A stretch of 64,000 bases of DNA from Amphibacillus marinus (GTDB lineage Bacteria > Bacillota > Bacilli > Bacillales > Amphibacillaceae). The stretch's first letter is position 1. Each line of letters begins with the position of its first letter. The DNA lies in assembly GCF_900110345.1 (NCBI RefSeq), contig NZ_FODJ01000003.1:124001-188000 (forward strand), given 5' to 3'. A program made the translations under genes and the position numbers. Below are positions 43,128-50,784 of the stretch, piece by piece. Under the pieces are notes generated by a model. The model saw nothing but the letters and a program-made list of their open reading frames with translations. It did no database searches and was not told where the DNA came from.

Positions 43128-43239
43128 GCAACATATCCTCCTTTTAAATTTAACTTAAGCTTATTAATCTTTTCCACCTTTATTAAATTGTTAAACATCT
43201 ATCTCGAGGAATGGTATTCACTTACTTTGTTTATCGCAC

Positions 43240-43290
43240 AAAAAACAACCGAACGATTTTCTAATAAATCAGCGTTCGGTTGTTTTGTTG
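43240..43290 (-). terminator. terminator of mscL (possibly bidirectional)
   Basis: aaaacaaccgaacg (43242-43255) pairs exactly with cgttcggttgtttt (43273-43286). On the minus strand the T-run ttgtttttt follows. It lies 24 bp after the mscL stop. Confidence 0.85.
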
Positions 43291-43313
43291 GTCTGTCCTA
43301 ACATTATATGCAA

Positions 43314-43703
43314 TTATTGCTGCTTATCAGCCTTTTGCTCCGCTAATAAATCACGAATTTCCGCTAAATACTGCTCAGCCGTTGGGGCTGCTGGTTCTGG
43401 TTCTTCTTCTTTTTTCTTACGCGCTAATTTGTTAATACCTTTAATGGTTAGAAATAATACAAGGGCAACAAGTAAGAAGTCAATGATTGCTTGTAGGAAG
43501 AAACCATAGGCGATTCTGGCTGAGCCAAGCTGAAAGGCTAATTGACTCACTTCTGCTTTTCCCGTTAATGCCACAATAATCGGGGTGATCACATTCTCCA
43601 CTAGTGCTGATACAATCGCTGTAAAGGCAGCACCCATTACCAGTCCAACTGCTAAATCAATAACATTCCCTCGCATAATAAACGCTTTAAATTCCTTAAT
43701 CAT
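43314..43703 (-). CDS. mscL: large-conductance mechanosensitive channel
   Basis: 129 residues, the normal MscL size. MIKEFKAFIMRGNVIDLAVG LVMGAAFTAIVSALVENVIT P is the canonical first helix. The second TM helix is at about 65-92, and a charged C-terminal helix follows (EEEPEPAAPTAEQYLAEIRD LL). It opens on hypo-osmotic shock to release solutes. Monocistronic. Confidence 0.97.
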   Translation of the reverse strand: MIKEFKAFIMRGNVIDLAVGLVMGAAFTAIVSALVENVITPIIVALTGKAEVSQLAFQLGSARIAYGFFLQAIIDFLLVALVLFLTIKGINKLARKKKEEEPEPAAPTAEQYLAEIRDLLAEQKADKQQ

Positions 43704-43871
43704 AATTCAATCTCCTATCTCTATCGTTTTAAAATACTTACCCCTTTGCTTTCTCTATTATTTTACTCAAGAACGTTTTTTTATTCAAATGGTAAACATA
43801 TGTTGGTTAACAGCTAATTATTTGGAGTAGGCAGGTAGTGCTTTTAAGCAACAGCAAGCTGTGTCTATCAG

Positions 43872-44903
43872 TTAAGGATTACGAGATAGTACGTTTATTT
43901 CATTTAAAGGTAAGCGAGCAAAAAAATGATCACTATGTAGTTCGACAAAGTCATTATAAGACTTAATCAGCAAGCGATAATCTTGCGTTGCTTTTCCTAG
44001 ATAATATTTGGAGAATGGTGTCAACTTTGGTAATTTGGCAAGTAATTCCTCAGCATATTGGTAGCGGCCACGGGCAATAGCTAAATGGGCTCGTTCACTT
44101 AAATCGGTAGTCATAATGCCTTTTGGTTGATTGAAATGGGCATAAATAAATGGGCGGTTTTTTTGGTCAATTAGGTCTATTACTGGTAAAATAACCTGTT
44201 TCTGAGCTATTTTATAGGCTTCATCTAGGTGGAATTTAGCGATATTAAAATCCTCAAATATGTAAGTAAGACTTAGGCTATTATGTAAATTTGCTAGTGT
44301 TAGGTAATTAGTTGCTTCAGCGAGTGCTTGGTAACCATACTTTCTAGCAAGAATTAAATCGTTTCTTTTCCAATAGAAGAAAAATAAAATATTGTCTAAG
44401 CGCTGATGGATAAACGGCTTTAAAATACTATGTTCAACTTTATTTACGGCATGCTCAAAGCTATCTACCTGCGTAAACAACCAATCATGATTAGATAGGG
44501 CGCTTTGGGCAGCGAAAGTCATAAAGGTAATTAAGCACTTTAACGCTAAATCATTGGTCTTAATCGTTACTAATTGCTGTAAAATTTGTTTTGGCGGGTG
44601 TATCTGCTGGTATTTTGCCAGCATCAACTCATAAACAAGAGCCCAATCATTGTTGAGCTTAAGAATTGTTTTTTTATTTTTCTCAATTAGTGCTTCAAGT
44701 TCAGGGAGATTGCTACTTGCATAGAAAAACTCTAACCCGACACACATTGAATAGTTGTGAGTTGTGTGTTTGAAGTAGTCCTTAAGTGCCATTTCATGCT
44801 GTTGCTGTGGCAGGTTTTTGAGTAGCCAATTAGAAAATACTTCTGCATCAAGATGATAATAACTATTTAAATTATAACTTACTTGATCGATTTTCCTCTT
44901 CAT
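43872..44903 (-). CDS. AimR-family-like peptide receptor (orphan, without HTH)
   Basis: 343 residues, all-helical with TPR-like pairs. FWKRNDLILARKYGYQALAE-like segments, YLTLANLHNSLSLTYIFEDF, IYAHFNQPKGIMTTDLSERA HLAIARGRYQYAEELLAKLP and FSKYYLGKATQDYRLLIKSY match my memory of chromosomal and phage AimR-family receptors that bind arbitrium-type peptides. The N terminus has no visible HTH, unlike phage AimR. No AimP-like signal-peptide ORF is seen downstream (43704-43871), and there are no phage genes near. It could be a domesticated or defence-related orphan. Ribosome site aagggagtaagccact. Confidence 0.65.
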   Translation of the reverse strand: MKRKIDQVSYNLNSYYHLDAEVFSNWLLKNLPQQQHEMALKDYFKHTTHNYSMCVGLEFFYASSNLPELEALIEKNKKTILKLNNDWALVYELMLAKYQQIHPPKQILQQLVTIKTNDLALKCLITFMTFAAQSALSNHDWLFTQVDSFEHAVNKVEHSILKPFIHQRLDNILFFFYWKRNDLILARKYGYQALAEATNYLTLANLHNSLSLTYIFEDFNIAKFHLDEAYKIAQKQVILPVIDLIDQKNRPFIYAHFNQPKGIMTTDLSERAHLAIARGRYQYAEELLAKLPKLTPFSKYYLGKATQDYRLLIKSYNDFVELHSDHFFARLPLNEINVLSRNP

Positions 44904-45056
44904 TAGTGGCTTACTCCCTTATTTTTACCTACTTTTAACTCTATCATTATATATAATGACCATGATAGCAATAGGGTAAACAAGAAAATCGTTCGACAGA
45001 TTTCTTGTTTTTTCGAGCTTTAATAGTAAAAGACAACCAATTCTTATGATTTACGT

Positions 45057-45086
45057 CTCTAGTCCTATGTGAAGATATAGCTAGAG
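45057..45086. promoter_or_regulatory. inverted repeat ahead of the liaI/liaH-like promoter
   Basis: ctctag (45057-45062) and ctagag (45081-45086) frame a 30-bp element ending 5 bp before the -35 box. Its place fits an activator site such as that of a LiaR-type response regulator; the sequence itself is not diagnostic. Confidence 0.3.
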
Positions 45087-45090
45087 CCTG

Positions 45091-45119
45091 TTACGAATTA
45101 TTTGCTGTTTAGCTAGAAT
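45091..45119 (+). promoter_or_regulatory. promoter of the liaI/liaH-like operon
   Basis: TTACGA (45091-45096), 17 bp, TAGAAT (45114-45119). Both boxes are one or two bases off consensus, as expected for an activator-dependent promoter. Confidence 0.5.
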
Positions 45120-45146
45120 TAAAGTAACGAAAGGAGGTCGATAGTT

Positions 45147-45455
45147 ATGCGGACATTCTTGTTTGTTATCGCAGCGTTTTTTCTAGGATTAATTGTTCTA
45201 TCAACGTTAGGTCCATTAATTAGCTTAATCATTACGGTTGCCCTTGGTTACTATGGTGCACGAAAATGTATTCTAGCAGAAACGACTGGTGCTAAGATTG
45301 GTTGGGCCATTGTTGCCTTAATTGGTATATCAATGTCCTTTTCAAATGCTCCAGCAATCGTTGGAGGTGTAGCCCTTGTCTTACTCTATTTTGCCTACCG
45401 TAAATACAAGAGAGCAGAGCGAATTAAAGACCATGAAAATTGGATTATTGATTAA
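45147..45455 (+). CDS. LiaI-like small membrane protein
   Basis: 102 residues, gaaaggaggtcgatagtt before the ATG. Three hydrophobic stretches (about 5-36 with a break, 51-84). Basic C-terminal tail RKYKRAERIKDHENWIID. Position directly before a PspA-family gene and the size match LiaI, the membrane anchor for LiaH under cell-envelope stress. The operon lacks a visible liaRS, which must be elsewhere if present. Confidence 0.65.
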   Translation: MRTFLFVIAAFFLGLIVLSTLGPLISLIITVALGYYGARKCILAETTGAKIGWAIVALIGISMSFSNAPAIVGGVALVLLYFAYRKYKRAERIKDHENWIID

Positions 45456-45477
45456 AAATTAAAAGGAGATGAATGAA

Positions 45478-46104
45478 ATGACAAATGTTTTTACACGTCT
45501 TAAAGATACTATCGTAGCGGATTTTCATCAATTACTTGACCAGAAGGAAGAAAAACACCCGATGACCCATTTAAATCAATACATTCGGAAGTGTGAGGAT
45601 GAGGTTAAAAAGCTAAAAAGCTTGATTGAGAAGCAATATGTCATTAAACAGCAGTACCAGAAGGAATTAAGTCAAGCGAAGCATATGCTTGAAAAACGTG
45701 AAAAGCAAGTTGCTTTAGCTGAGCGAATGGATGAGTTCGAGCTTCTTGAAGAAGCAAAGCTAGAGGTTGAACAATACCGTGCCCGTGTTGAACAGTTATC
45801 TGAGATGAGTGGATCAGCTACAAAGCAAATTGAGGAAATTGAAACTAAGTATGGTGAGATGCAGCATCAATTAAAGAATCTGTATGTTAAACGGTTGGAG
45901 CTTAAGGGGAGAGAGAATATTGCTCGTGTCCATAAAGGCATTAACCAAGTCCTTCAGGCGGATTACTTAGATAGAAGTAGCAACAAATTTGCTGAAGCAG
46001 AGGATTATATTGAACGGCTTGAGCAAAAGGTAAGAACAAATTATCGCTTGCATACGCTAGATGCCAGGTTTGCGGAGCTTGAGAAAAAGGATACGTTGTC
46101 TTAA
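45478..46104 (+). CDS. PspA/IM30-family protein (LiaH-like)
   Basis: 208 residues from the ATG at 45478; an in-frame ATG at 45469 touches the ribosome site aaaaggag and is not usable. MTNVFTRLKDTIVADFHQLL D, then PMTHLNQYIRKCEDEVKKLK and a long coiled coil to about residue 140 are typical of PspA/LiaH. It forms oligomers at the membrane that protect against envelope damage (bacitracin-like agents, detergents). Cotranscribed with the LiaI-like gene. Confidence 0.85.
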   Translation: MTNVFTRLKDTIVADFHQLLDQKEEKHPMTHLNQYIRKCEDEVKKLKSLIEKQYVIKQQYQKELSQAKHMLEKREKQVALAERMDEFELLEEAKLEVEQYRARVEQLSEMSGSATKQIEEIETKYGEMQHQLKNLYVKRLELKGRENIARVHKGINQVLQADYLDRSSNKFAEAEDYIERLEQKVRTNYRLHTLDARFAELEKKDTLS

Positions 46105-46120
46105 TTAATATTAAGATAAT

Positions 46121-46158
46121 AAGTAGTAGGGTCTTTAATTAGGCGCTACTACTTTTTT
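46121..46158 (+). terminator. intrinsic terminator of the liaI/liaH-like operon
   Basis: aagtagtag (46121-46129) pairs with ctactactt (46146-46154), followed by tttt. 17 bp after the stop codon. Confidence 0.85.
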
Positions 46159-46339
46159 GTTGTCTAGGAAATGATAAAAAAGTATCTTGTGGTGTCGATA
46201 ACAAAACCACGTCCAGCGCAATCGCTTAGCAACTAGGCGACTTCACGAATCGCCCTACGATAAGTCAGCATCGGTTCGTTCCCTTATAAATCAGTGCAAT
46301 CTCATCTATTTGCCTAATTGCGCTCTAATTATCTGTCCA

Positions 46340-46696
46340 TTATTCCGTCCATTTACGAAAGCCGATCATTTCAGCATGCCTTATTTCATCGTAATCAATT
46401 CTATGCTGATCGATATAAATACCACGCTCATCAGCACCGTTAATAAAGCCACTAATATCATCATAATAGTTGCCCTCTTCGTTAACAGCCTCTAGTTGAA
46501 TTGTGACCTTATTATGTTTAATCGTGGCATTGTTTAGAATCTGCCCAATCTGCTCAAGTGTCATTTGTTCTTTCTGGTTATTTTCGCGGCTTTCACTTCG
46601 CAATTGCTGTTCACGTTCCCAAGAATGCTCAGACAAATAGAAGCCATGCCATTTCTTTTTACCGCGGTCATGATAGTCATCATTAACGTATTTCAT
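46340..46696 (-). CDS. YolD-like protein
   Basis: 118 residues. RGKKKWHGFYLSEHSWEREQ at the start and DISGFINGADERGIYIDQHR IDYDEIRHAEMIGF at the end match the YolD family, nearly always encoded next to a UvrX-type polymerase. Its start overlaps the polymerase stop as ATGA, so they are coupled. YolD may modulate the polymerase; the mechanism is unknown to me. Confidence 0.85.
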   Translation of the reverse strand: MKYVNDDYHDRGKKKWHGFYLSEHSWEREQQLRSESRENNQKEQMTLEQIGQILNNATIKHNKVTIQLEAVNEEGNYYDDISGFINGADERGIYIDQHRIDYDEIRHAEMIGFRKWTE

Positions 46697-47985
46697 CGAA
46701 TACCCTCCATTCCACCAGCATGTCCCCCAACTAATGAAGAACGACTAACTGCTGTTGCTCCATCCAGTAAGCTACTCGCATGTATGAGTGAACAAAAGCC
46801 ATACTTTTCTCTAATCTTATCAACGAGAAAGTCTAGCCGTGCTTCTGCCAGTTGTTTGTGGGGATCTTCAAATAAGTCTAGTTGTATACTTTCTGTATAG
46901 GTTAGCTTGCTATAGCTTATGCCAAGTTTTCGGACGGCCTGTCCACCATAATGCTTGTTAAACAGTTCTAAGCAGTATTGCGCAAGTTTTTTTGAGTGTG
47001 AGGTTGGGGCAATTTTCACTTGCTTTGCAAACCCACGCTCAAGCTCGTGGCGAGAGTAACCTACGTAAAGGCTGACACAAGCGGTTTGACAATGGTGCTT
47101 CCGAAGCCTGGTTGCGACTTGCTCAGCAATCTCACGAATAACAATGTTAAGCTCAGTGCGTTTAAGGTAATCTCTCGGTAAAATCTGTGAGTTACCGTAG
47201 CTTTTCTCAATTGATGTAATCTGCTCGCGGATATTGCTTCGGTCAATCCCCCAAGCTCCGGCATAAAGCTGTTCACCAATTAATCCCATTTTCTGGCGGA
47301 GCTGATAGAAATCATAATGCGCTAAATCATAAACGGTATAAATGCCAGCTTGATTCAGTCGAGCTGCTGTCCGACTCCCGACTCCCCACATATCGGTTAA
47401 GTTGGGGATCTGCCAAACCGTTTGAGGGACATCCTGATAACGCCATTCGGCAATGTAACCCATTGTGTGTTTGGCTGCATTGTCTAATGCCAGCTTAGCT
47501 AACAGCATGTTATCACCAATGCCAATTGTAAGATAGAGCCCGAGCGCCTTTTCGATATGAGTTTGAATTAATTTGGCTAGTGCAAAGGCGCTTTTTTGCT
47601 TAAATAATTTAATACTAGGTCGGATAGATAAAAAGGTTTCGTCAATAGAGTAAATATGGATATCCTCATCGGGCACATATTGCCGATAAATATTGTTGAT
47701 CCGCATATTCATTTCAATATAAAAGTTCATGCGCGGTGGGACAATAATTAAATCGGGATGGTCGGGAATCTCCCATTTCCGGGAGACATTGCTAATACCT
47801 AAAGTTTCTTTAGCTTTAGGAGAAGCGGCAAGAATAAGCCCACCAGCATTTTCTGCGTTTGACATTACCACTAGCATGGTCTCCATCGGATCATCACCTC
47901 GAGCCACACATTCAGCTGATGCATAAAACGATTTAACATCAATGCACAAGATATCTTCACTCTTCTCCTCGGTGTAATCGAACAT
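46693..47985 (-). CDS. uvrX: Y-family DNA polymerase, UvrX type
   Basis: 430 residues from the ATG at 47985 (aaggggggcgaaagt ahead); the frame is open further up but that part covers the promoter and SOS box. The catalytic metal residues are Asp16 in CIDVKSFYASAE and Asp115-Glu116 in IYSIDETFLS. HhH and little-finger regions follow (TDMWGVGSRTAARLNQAGI). It copies damaged DNA (translesion synthesis). A LexA box 31 bp before the start puts it in the SOS regulon. Confidence 0.92.
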   Translation of the reverse strand: MFDYTEEKSEDILCIDVKSFYASAECVARGDDPMETMLVVMSNAENAGGLILAASPKAKETLGISNVSRKWEIPDHPDLIIVPPRMNFYIEMNMRINNIYRQYVPDEDIHIYSIDETFLSIRPSIKLFKQKSAFALAKLIQTHIEKALGLYLTIGIGDNMLLAKLALDNAAKHTMGYIAEWRYQDVPQTVWQIPNLTDMWGVGSRTAARLNQAGIYTVYDLAHYDFYQLRQKMGLIGEQLYAGAWGIDRSNIREQITSIEKSYGNSQILPRDYLKRTELNIVIREIAEQVATRLRKHHCQTACVSLYVGYSRHELERGFAKQVKIAPTSHSKKLAQYCLELFNKHYGGQAVRKLGISYSKLTYTESIQLDLFEDPHKQLAEARLDFLVDKIREKYGFCSLIHASSLLDGATAVSRSSLVGGHAGGMEGIR

Positions 47986-48015
47986 ACTTTCGCCCCCCTT
48001 GCTAGTTCTATTATA

Positions 48016-48029
48016 CGAACTAGCGTTCG
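48016..48029. promoter_or_regulatory. SOS box (LexA/DinR site)
   Basis: CGAACTAGCGTTCG fits the Bacillus LexA consensus CGAAC-N4-GTTCG in every defined base. It lies between the uvrX start and its upstream region, so damage-induced LexA cleavage should turn uvrX-yolD on. Confidence 0.9.
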
Positions 48030-48143
48030 AATAGTAAACAAGAAATACATACCAGACTAGGTAATTAATATCTAGTAAGAAGTGAATAATAGTCTGGATG
48101 ATATGGCTAACCATGATTAGTCGACAAAATTTTTAAAAAGGGA

Positions 48144-48172
48144 TTGCTAATTAAAAAGATATTAGTTATAAT
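48144..48172 (+). promoter_or_regulatory. promoter of the kinase-PTS-glycosidase operon
   Basis: TTGCTA (48144-48149), 17-bp spacer, TATAAT (48167-48172). Transcription should start near 48179, inside the first LacI-type operator. Confidence 0.75.
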
Positions 48173-48176
48173 TTAA

Positions 48177-48201
48177 TAAACCGGTTTAGTAAATCGATTT
48201 A
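48177..48201. promoter_or_regulatory. tandem LacI-type operators O1 and O2
   Basis: TAAACCGGTTTA (48177-48188) and TAAATCGATTTA (48190-48201) are both perfect 12-bp palindromes with a central CG, separated by one base. They begin 5 bp after the -10 box, where a repressor would block RNA polymerase. The sequence of O2 recurs at 53579-53592. The LacI protein at 52544 is the obvious candidate to bind them. Confidence 0.7.
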
Positions 48202-48340
48202 TTAAAAGGAGGAATGGGCTGGAAATAGTTATTTTGATAGCTAAGGACATTCCCTAAGGATCTCTTAAATTTACAGATAGATCTTATTGTGAAGGGTTAT
48301 AAAGTCAAAGATTAAATTTAAGAGAAGAAGGGGTGTTAAC
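48202..48340 (+). other. structured 5' leader of the kinase gene
   Basis: It contains a strong ribosome site (aaaaggagga) followed by a four-codon ORF (ATG GGC TGG AAA TAG at about 48214). A 12-bp perfect inverted repeat, ctcttaaattta (48262-48273) and taaatttaagag (48313-48324), ends just before the kinase ribosome site (gaagaaggggtg). The leader could fold and limit access to that site. No known riboswitch family is recognised. Confidence 0.45.
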
Positions 48341-49297
48341 ATGGGAAAAGAAACAAACATGGATGTGGTAACATTTGGTGAGGCGATGGCAATGTTTATT
48401 GCTGATCAGCCAGGTCCATTAACGAACATGAGCAAATGCTCTTTAGCACTTGCAGGGGCAGAGGTAAACGTAGCAATTGGACTTGCACGCTTAGGCTACC
48501 AAACAGGCTGGGTGAGTCAGCTAGGCAATGACGAATTCGGACGATTTATTCTTGACCGTTTAGCTCAAGAACGAGTTAATTTAGCAAATGTGACCATTAA
48601 TAAAGTGTGGCCAACTGGCTTTCAATTTAAGTCCAAGGTGCGCTCAGGAGATCCGCGGGTTGAGTATTTTCGAGCAAATTCCGCCGCAAGCAAAATTGAT
48701 CAACAGCAATTTAGTAACAGCTATTTTTTAAATTTTTCGCATCTTCATTTAACTGGAATTCCTTTAGCTATCTCAAAAAGTGCACGTATGTTTAGTCAAT
48801 TAGCGATCACTTGTATGCGGGAGCAGGGGAGACCAATATCTTTTGATCCAAACCTGCGTCCAATGCTTTGGAAATCGAAACACGAGATGATTGATACAGT
48901 CAATATCTTTGCCAAGCAAGCTAACTACTTTTTGCCTGGGTTAGAGGAAGGTAGGCTATTAACAGGGCGAGAGACCCCAGAAGATATTGCTGATTTTTAT
49001 TTGGAGCAAGGTGTTGAAATGGTTGCAGTAAAATTAGCGAATAATGGGGCTTACTATAAAACCAGATCTAAATCAGGCTATGTAAGTCAGATACCTGTAA
49101 CAAAGGTTGTTGATACTGTTGGAGCGGGAGACGGATTCGCCGTTGGAGTAATAAGTGGATTGTTAGATGGATTAACAATTGAAGAAACCATTTTTCGTGC
49201 AAATATAATTGGCGCCCTAGCTGTCCAATCTGAGGGTGATCATGATAATTACCCTACCCGAGAACAGCTAGAGAAATATCAGCGTCAATTTGTTTAA
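48341..49297 (+). CDS. kdgK: PfkB-family sugar kinase (2-keto-3-deoxygluconate kinase-like)
   Basis: 318 residues. VVTFGEAMAMFIADQPGPLT, LAGAEVNVAIGLARLGYQTG WVSQLGNDEFGRFI and the ATP/anion-hole motif VDTVGAGDGFAVGVISG (Asp base) mark the ribokinase/PfkB family; the start resembles KdgK more than fructokinase. It would make a ketose or KDG 6-phosphate from ATP. In this operon it may act on a product of the glycosidase. An alternative start 12 bp downstream (ATG GAT GTG) is possible. Confidence 0.75.
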   Translation: MGKETNMDVVTFGEAMAMFIADQPGPLTNMSKCSLALAGAEVNVAIGLARLGYQTGWVSQLGNDEFGRFILDRLAQERVNLANVTINKVWPTGFQFKSKVRSGDPRVEYFRANSAASKIDQQQFSNSYFLNFSHLHLTGIPLAISKSARMFSQLAITCMREQGRPISFDPNLRPMLWKSKHEMIDTVNIFAKQANYFLPGLEEGRLLTGRETPEDIADFYLEQGVEMVAVKLANNGAYYKTRSKSGYVSQIPVTKVVDTVGAGDGFAVGVISGLLDGLTIEETIFRANIIGALAVQSEGDHDNYPTREQLEKYQRQFV

Positions 49298-49353
49298 TAG
49301 TGGCGTATTGGTAGATCCTAAAGAAATAACAAAAGTTGAGGAGGTTAACAATT

Positions 49354-50712
49354 ATGAAAGAACGCAACGTCGCATCCGAAATATTAAAGTATGTAGGTGG
49401 GGAAGACAATATTACGTCAGTCGAGCATTGTGCAACACGGTTAAGGTTAGTATTAAATGACAAGAAAAAAGTTGATGATAAGGCCATTGAAAAAATTGAT
49501 GGTGTCAAAGGATTGTTTTATTCTTCTGGACAATTTCAGATTATTCTAGGGACAGGCTTTGTCAATAAGGTATACAATGAAGTCATTAAGCAAACGCAAG
49601 GCGTTGAAAATGACAATAAGGCAGAAGTATACAAAAATATGAGCCTATTACAGAAGATATCAAGAACACTCGGTGATGTCTTCTTACCGATTATTCCTAT
49701 TCTTGTTGCGACAGGCTTGTTTATGGGGTTACGGGGGTTATTCTTAGAGCTGGATTTTAATATTCCTGATAATTTGTTAACGCTTTCTCAAGTGTTGACA
49801 GATACGGCCTTTGCCTTTTTACCAGCTTTAGTTGGTTATTCTGTTGTTAAAAAATTTGGTGGATCACCAATTGTGGGGATTGTTGTTGGATTAATGCTTG
49901 TTGCACCGCAGCTCCCTAACGCACATGCAGTAGGACGCGGTGATGCCGATCCGTTAATGCTATCATTATTTGGCATACCGTTACCAGTTGTCGGCTTCCA
50001 AGGCTCCGTTCTACCAGCAATAGTTGTCTCAATTGCAACGGCTAAAATAGAACAACGCTTACGTAAAATTGTCCCGGACTTTTTAGATTTAATTGTCACG
50101 CCATTTTTAACCTTACTCATCAGTGTCGTAACGGGATTAATTGTGATCGGACCAATTATGCACGTGGTCGAGGGCCAAATTCTATCAGGCTTTGAATGGC
50201 TAATGTCGGTGCCTTTTGGTATTGGTGGAGCTATTGTAGGTGGTCTTCAGCAGGTCGTTGTTATCACTGGCTTACACCATGCATTGCGTGCACTTGAAAT
50301 TGATCTATTAGCTTCAACTGGAGCCAACGCGTTTAATGCCCTATCATCCGGTGCTATTGCGGCACAGGCAGGGGCTGCACTAGCTGTTGTATTAAAAACA
50401 AAGAATTTAAAGAAACGGTCACTCTATCTCACCTCAACGTTCCCAGCCTTTTTCGGAATTACGGAACCGGCCATTTTTGGGGTTAACCTAAGACTTGTTA
50501 AACCATTTATGTTTGGTTGTGTTGGTGGGGCAGCAGCAGGGTTATTCTCATCACTTGTCGGCTTGCAGGCAAATGGTTTAGCGATTACGATGATCCCAGG
50601 CATGCTCTTATACTTGGATGGTCAGTTACTTCAATATATGATTGCATTATTAATTGGTCTCGTTACTGCTTTTGTGTTAACCTATGTATTTTATAAATAT
50701 GAGGATAACTGA
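49354..50712 (+). CDS. PTS glucose-superfamily EIIBC permease
   Basis: About 452 residues, starting at the ATG after ttgaggaggttaacaatt. EIIB at 1 to about 85 with phosphocysteine in SVEHCATRLRLVLND; EIIC at about 100-452 with ten TM segments and the signature GITEPAIFGVNLR. There is no EIIA domain, so it must borrow one (for example EIIA-Glc type). The sucrose/beta-glucoside/trehalose branch fits. It transports and phosphorylates the sugar of this locus. Confidence 0.85.
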   Translation: MKERNVASEILKYVGGEDNITSVEHCATRLRLVLNDKKKVDDKAIEKIDGVKGLFYSSGQFQIILGTGFVNKVYNEVIKQTQGVENDNKAEVYKNMSLLQKISRTLGDVFLPIIPILVATGLFMGLRGLFLELDFNIPDNLLTLSQVLTDTAFAFLPALVGYSVVKKFGGSPIVGIVVGLMLVAPQLPNAHAVGRGDADPLMLSLFGIPLPVVGFQGSVLPAIVVSIATAKIEQRLRKIVPDFLDLIVTPFLTLLISVVTGLIVIGPIMHVVEGQILSGFEWLMSVPFGIGGAIVGGLQQVVVITGLHHALRALEIDLLASTGANAFNALSSGAIAAQAGAALAVVLKTKNLKKRSLYLTSTFPAFFGITEPAIFGVNLRLVKPFMFGCVGGAAAGLFSSLVGLQANGLAITMIPGMLLYLDGQLLQYMIALLIGLVTAFVLTYVFYKYEDN

Positions 50713-50721
50713 TGATTTCAT

Positions 50722-50750
50722 AAGGTCTCCTAATATGGAGGCCTTTATTC
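50722..50750 (+). terminator. intercistronic hairpin after EIIBC
   Basis: aaggtctcc (50722-50730) pairs with ggaggcctt (50737-50745; one T-G wobble), loop taatat, then tattc. It may partly terminate or stabilise the upstream mRNA. Confidence 0.55.
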
Positions 50751-50784
50751 ACTACTTTGTAACACCTCGAGAGGAGCTTTTTAA

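Noticed and set aside
43872-44903. Full arbitrium (aimR-aimP) system
   Set aside because: No AimP-like signal-peptide ORF is visible in 43704-43871 and no phage genes are near; only the receptor-like gene is supported.
47986-48114. 43-codon N-terminal extension of the UvrX frame
   Set aside because: It would span the SOS box and promoter; the ATG at 47985 has a strong ribosome site and gives the usual polymerase start.
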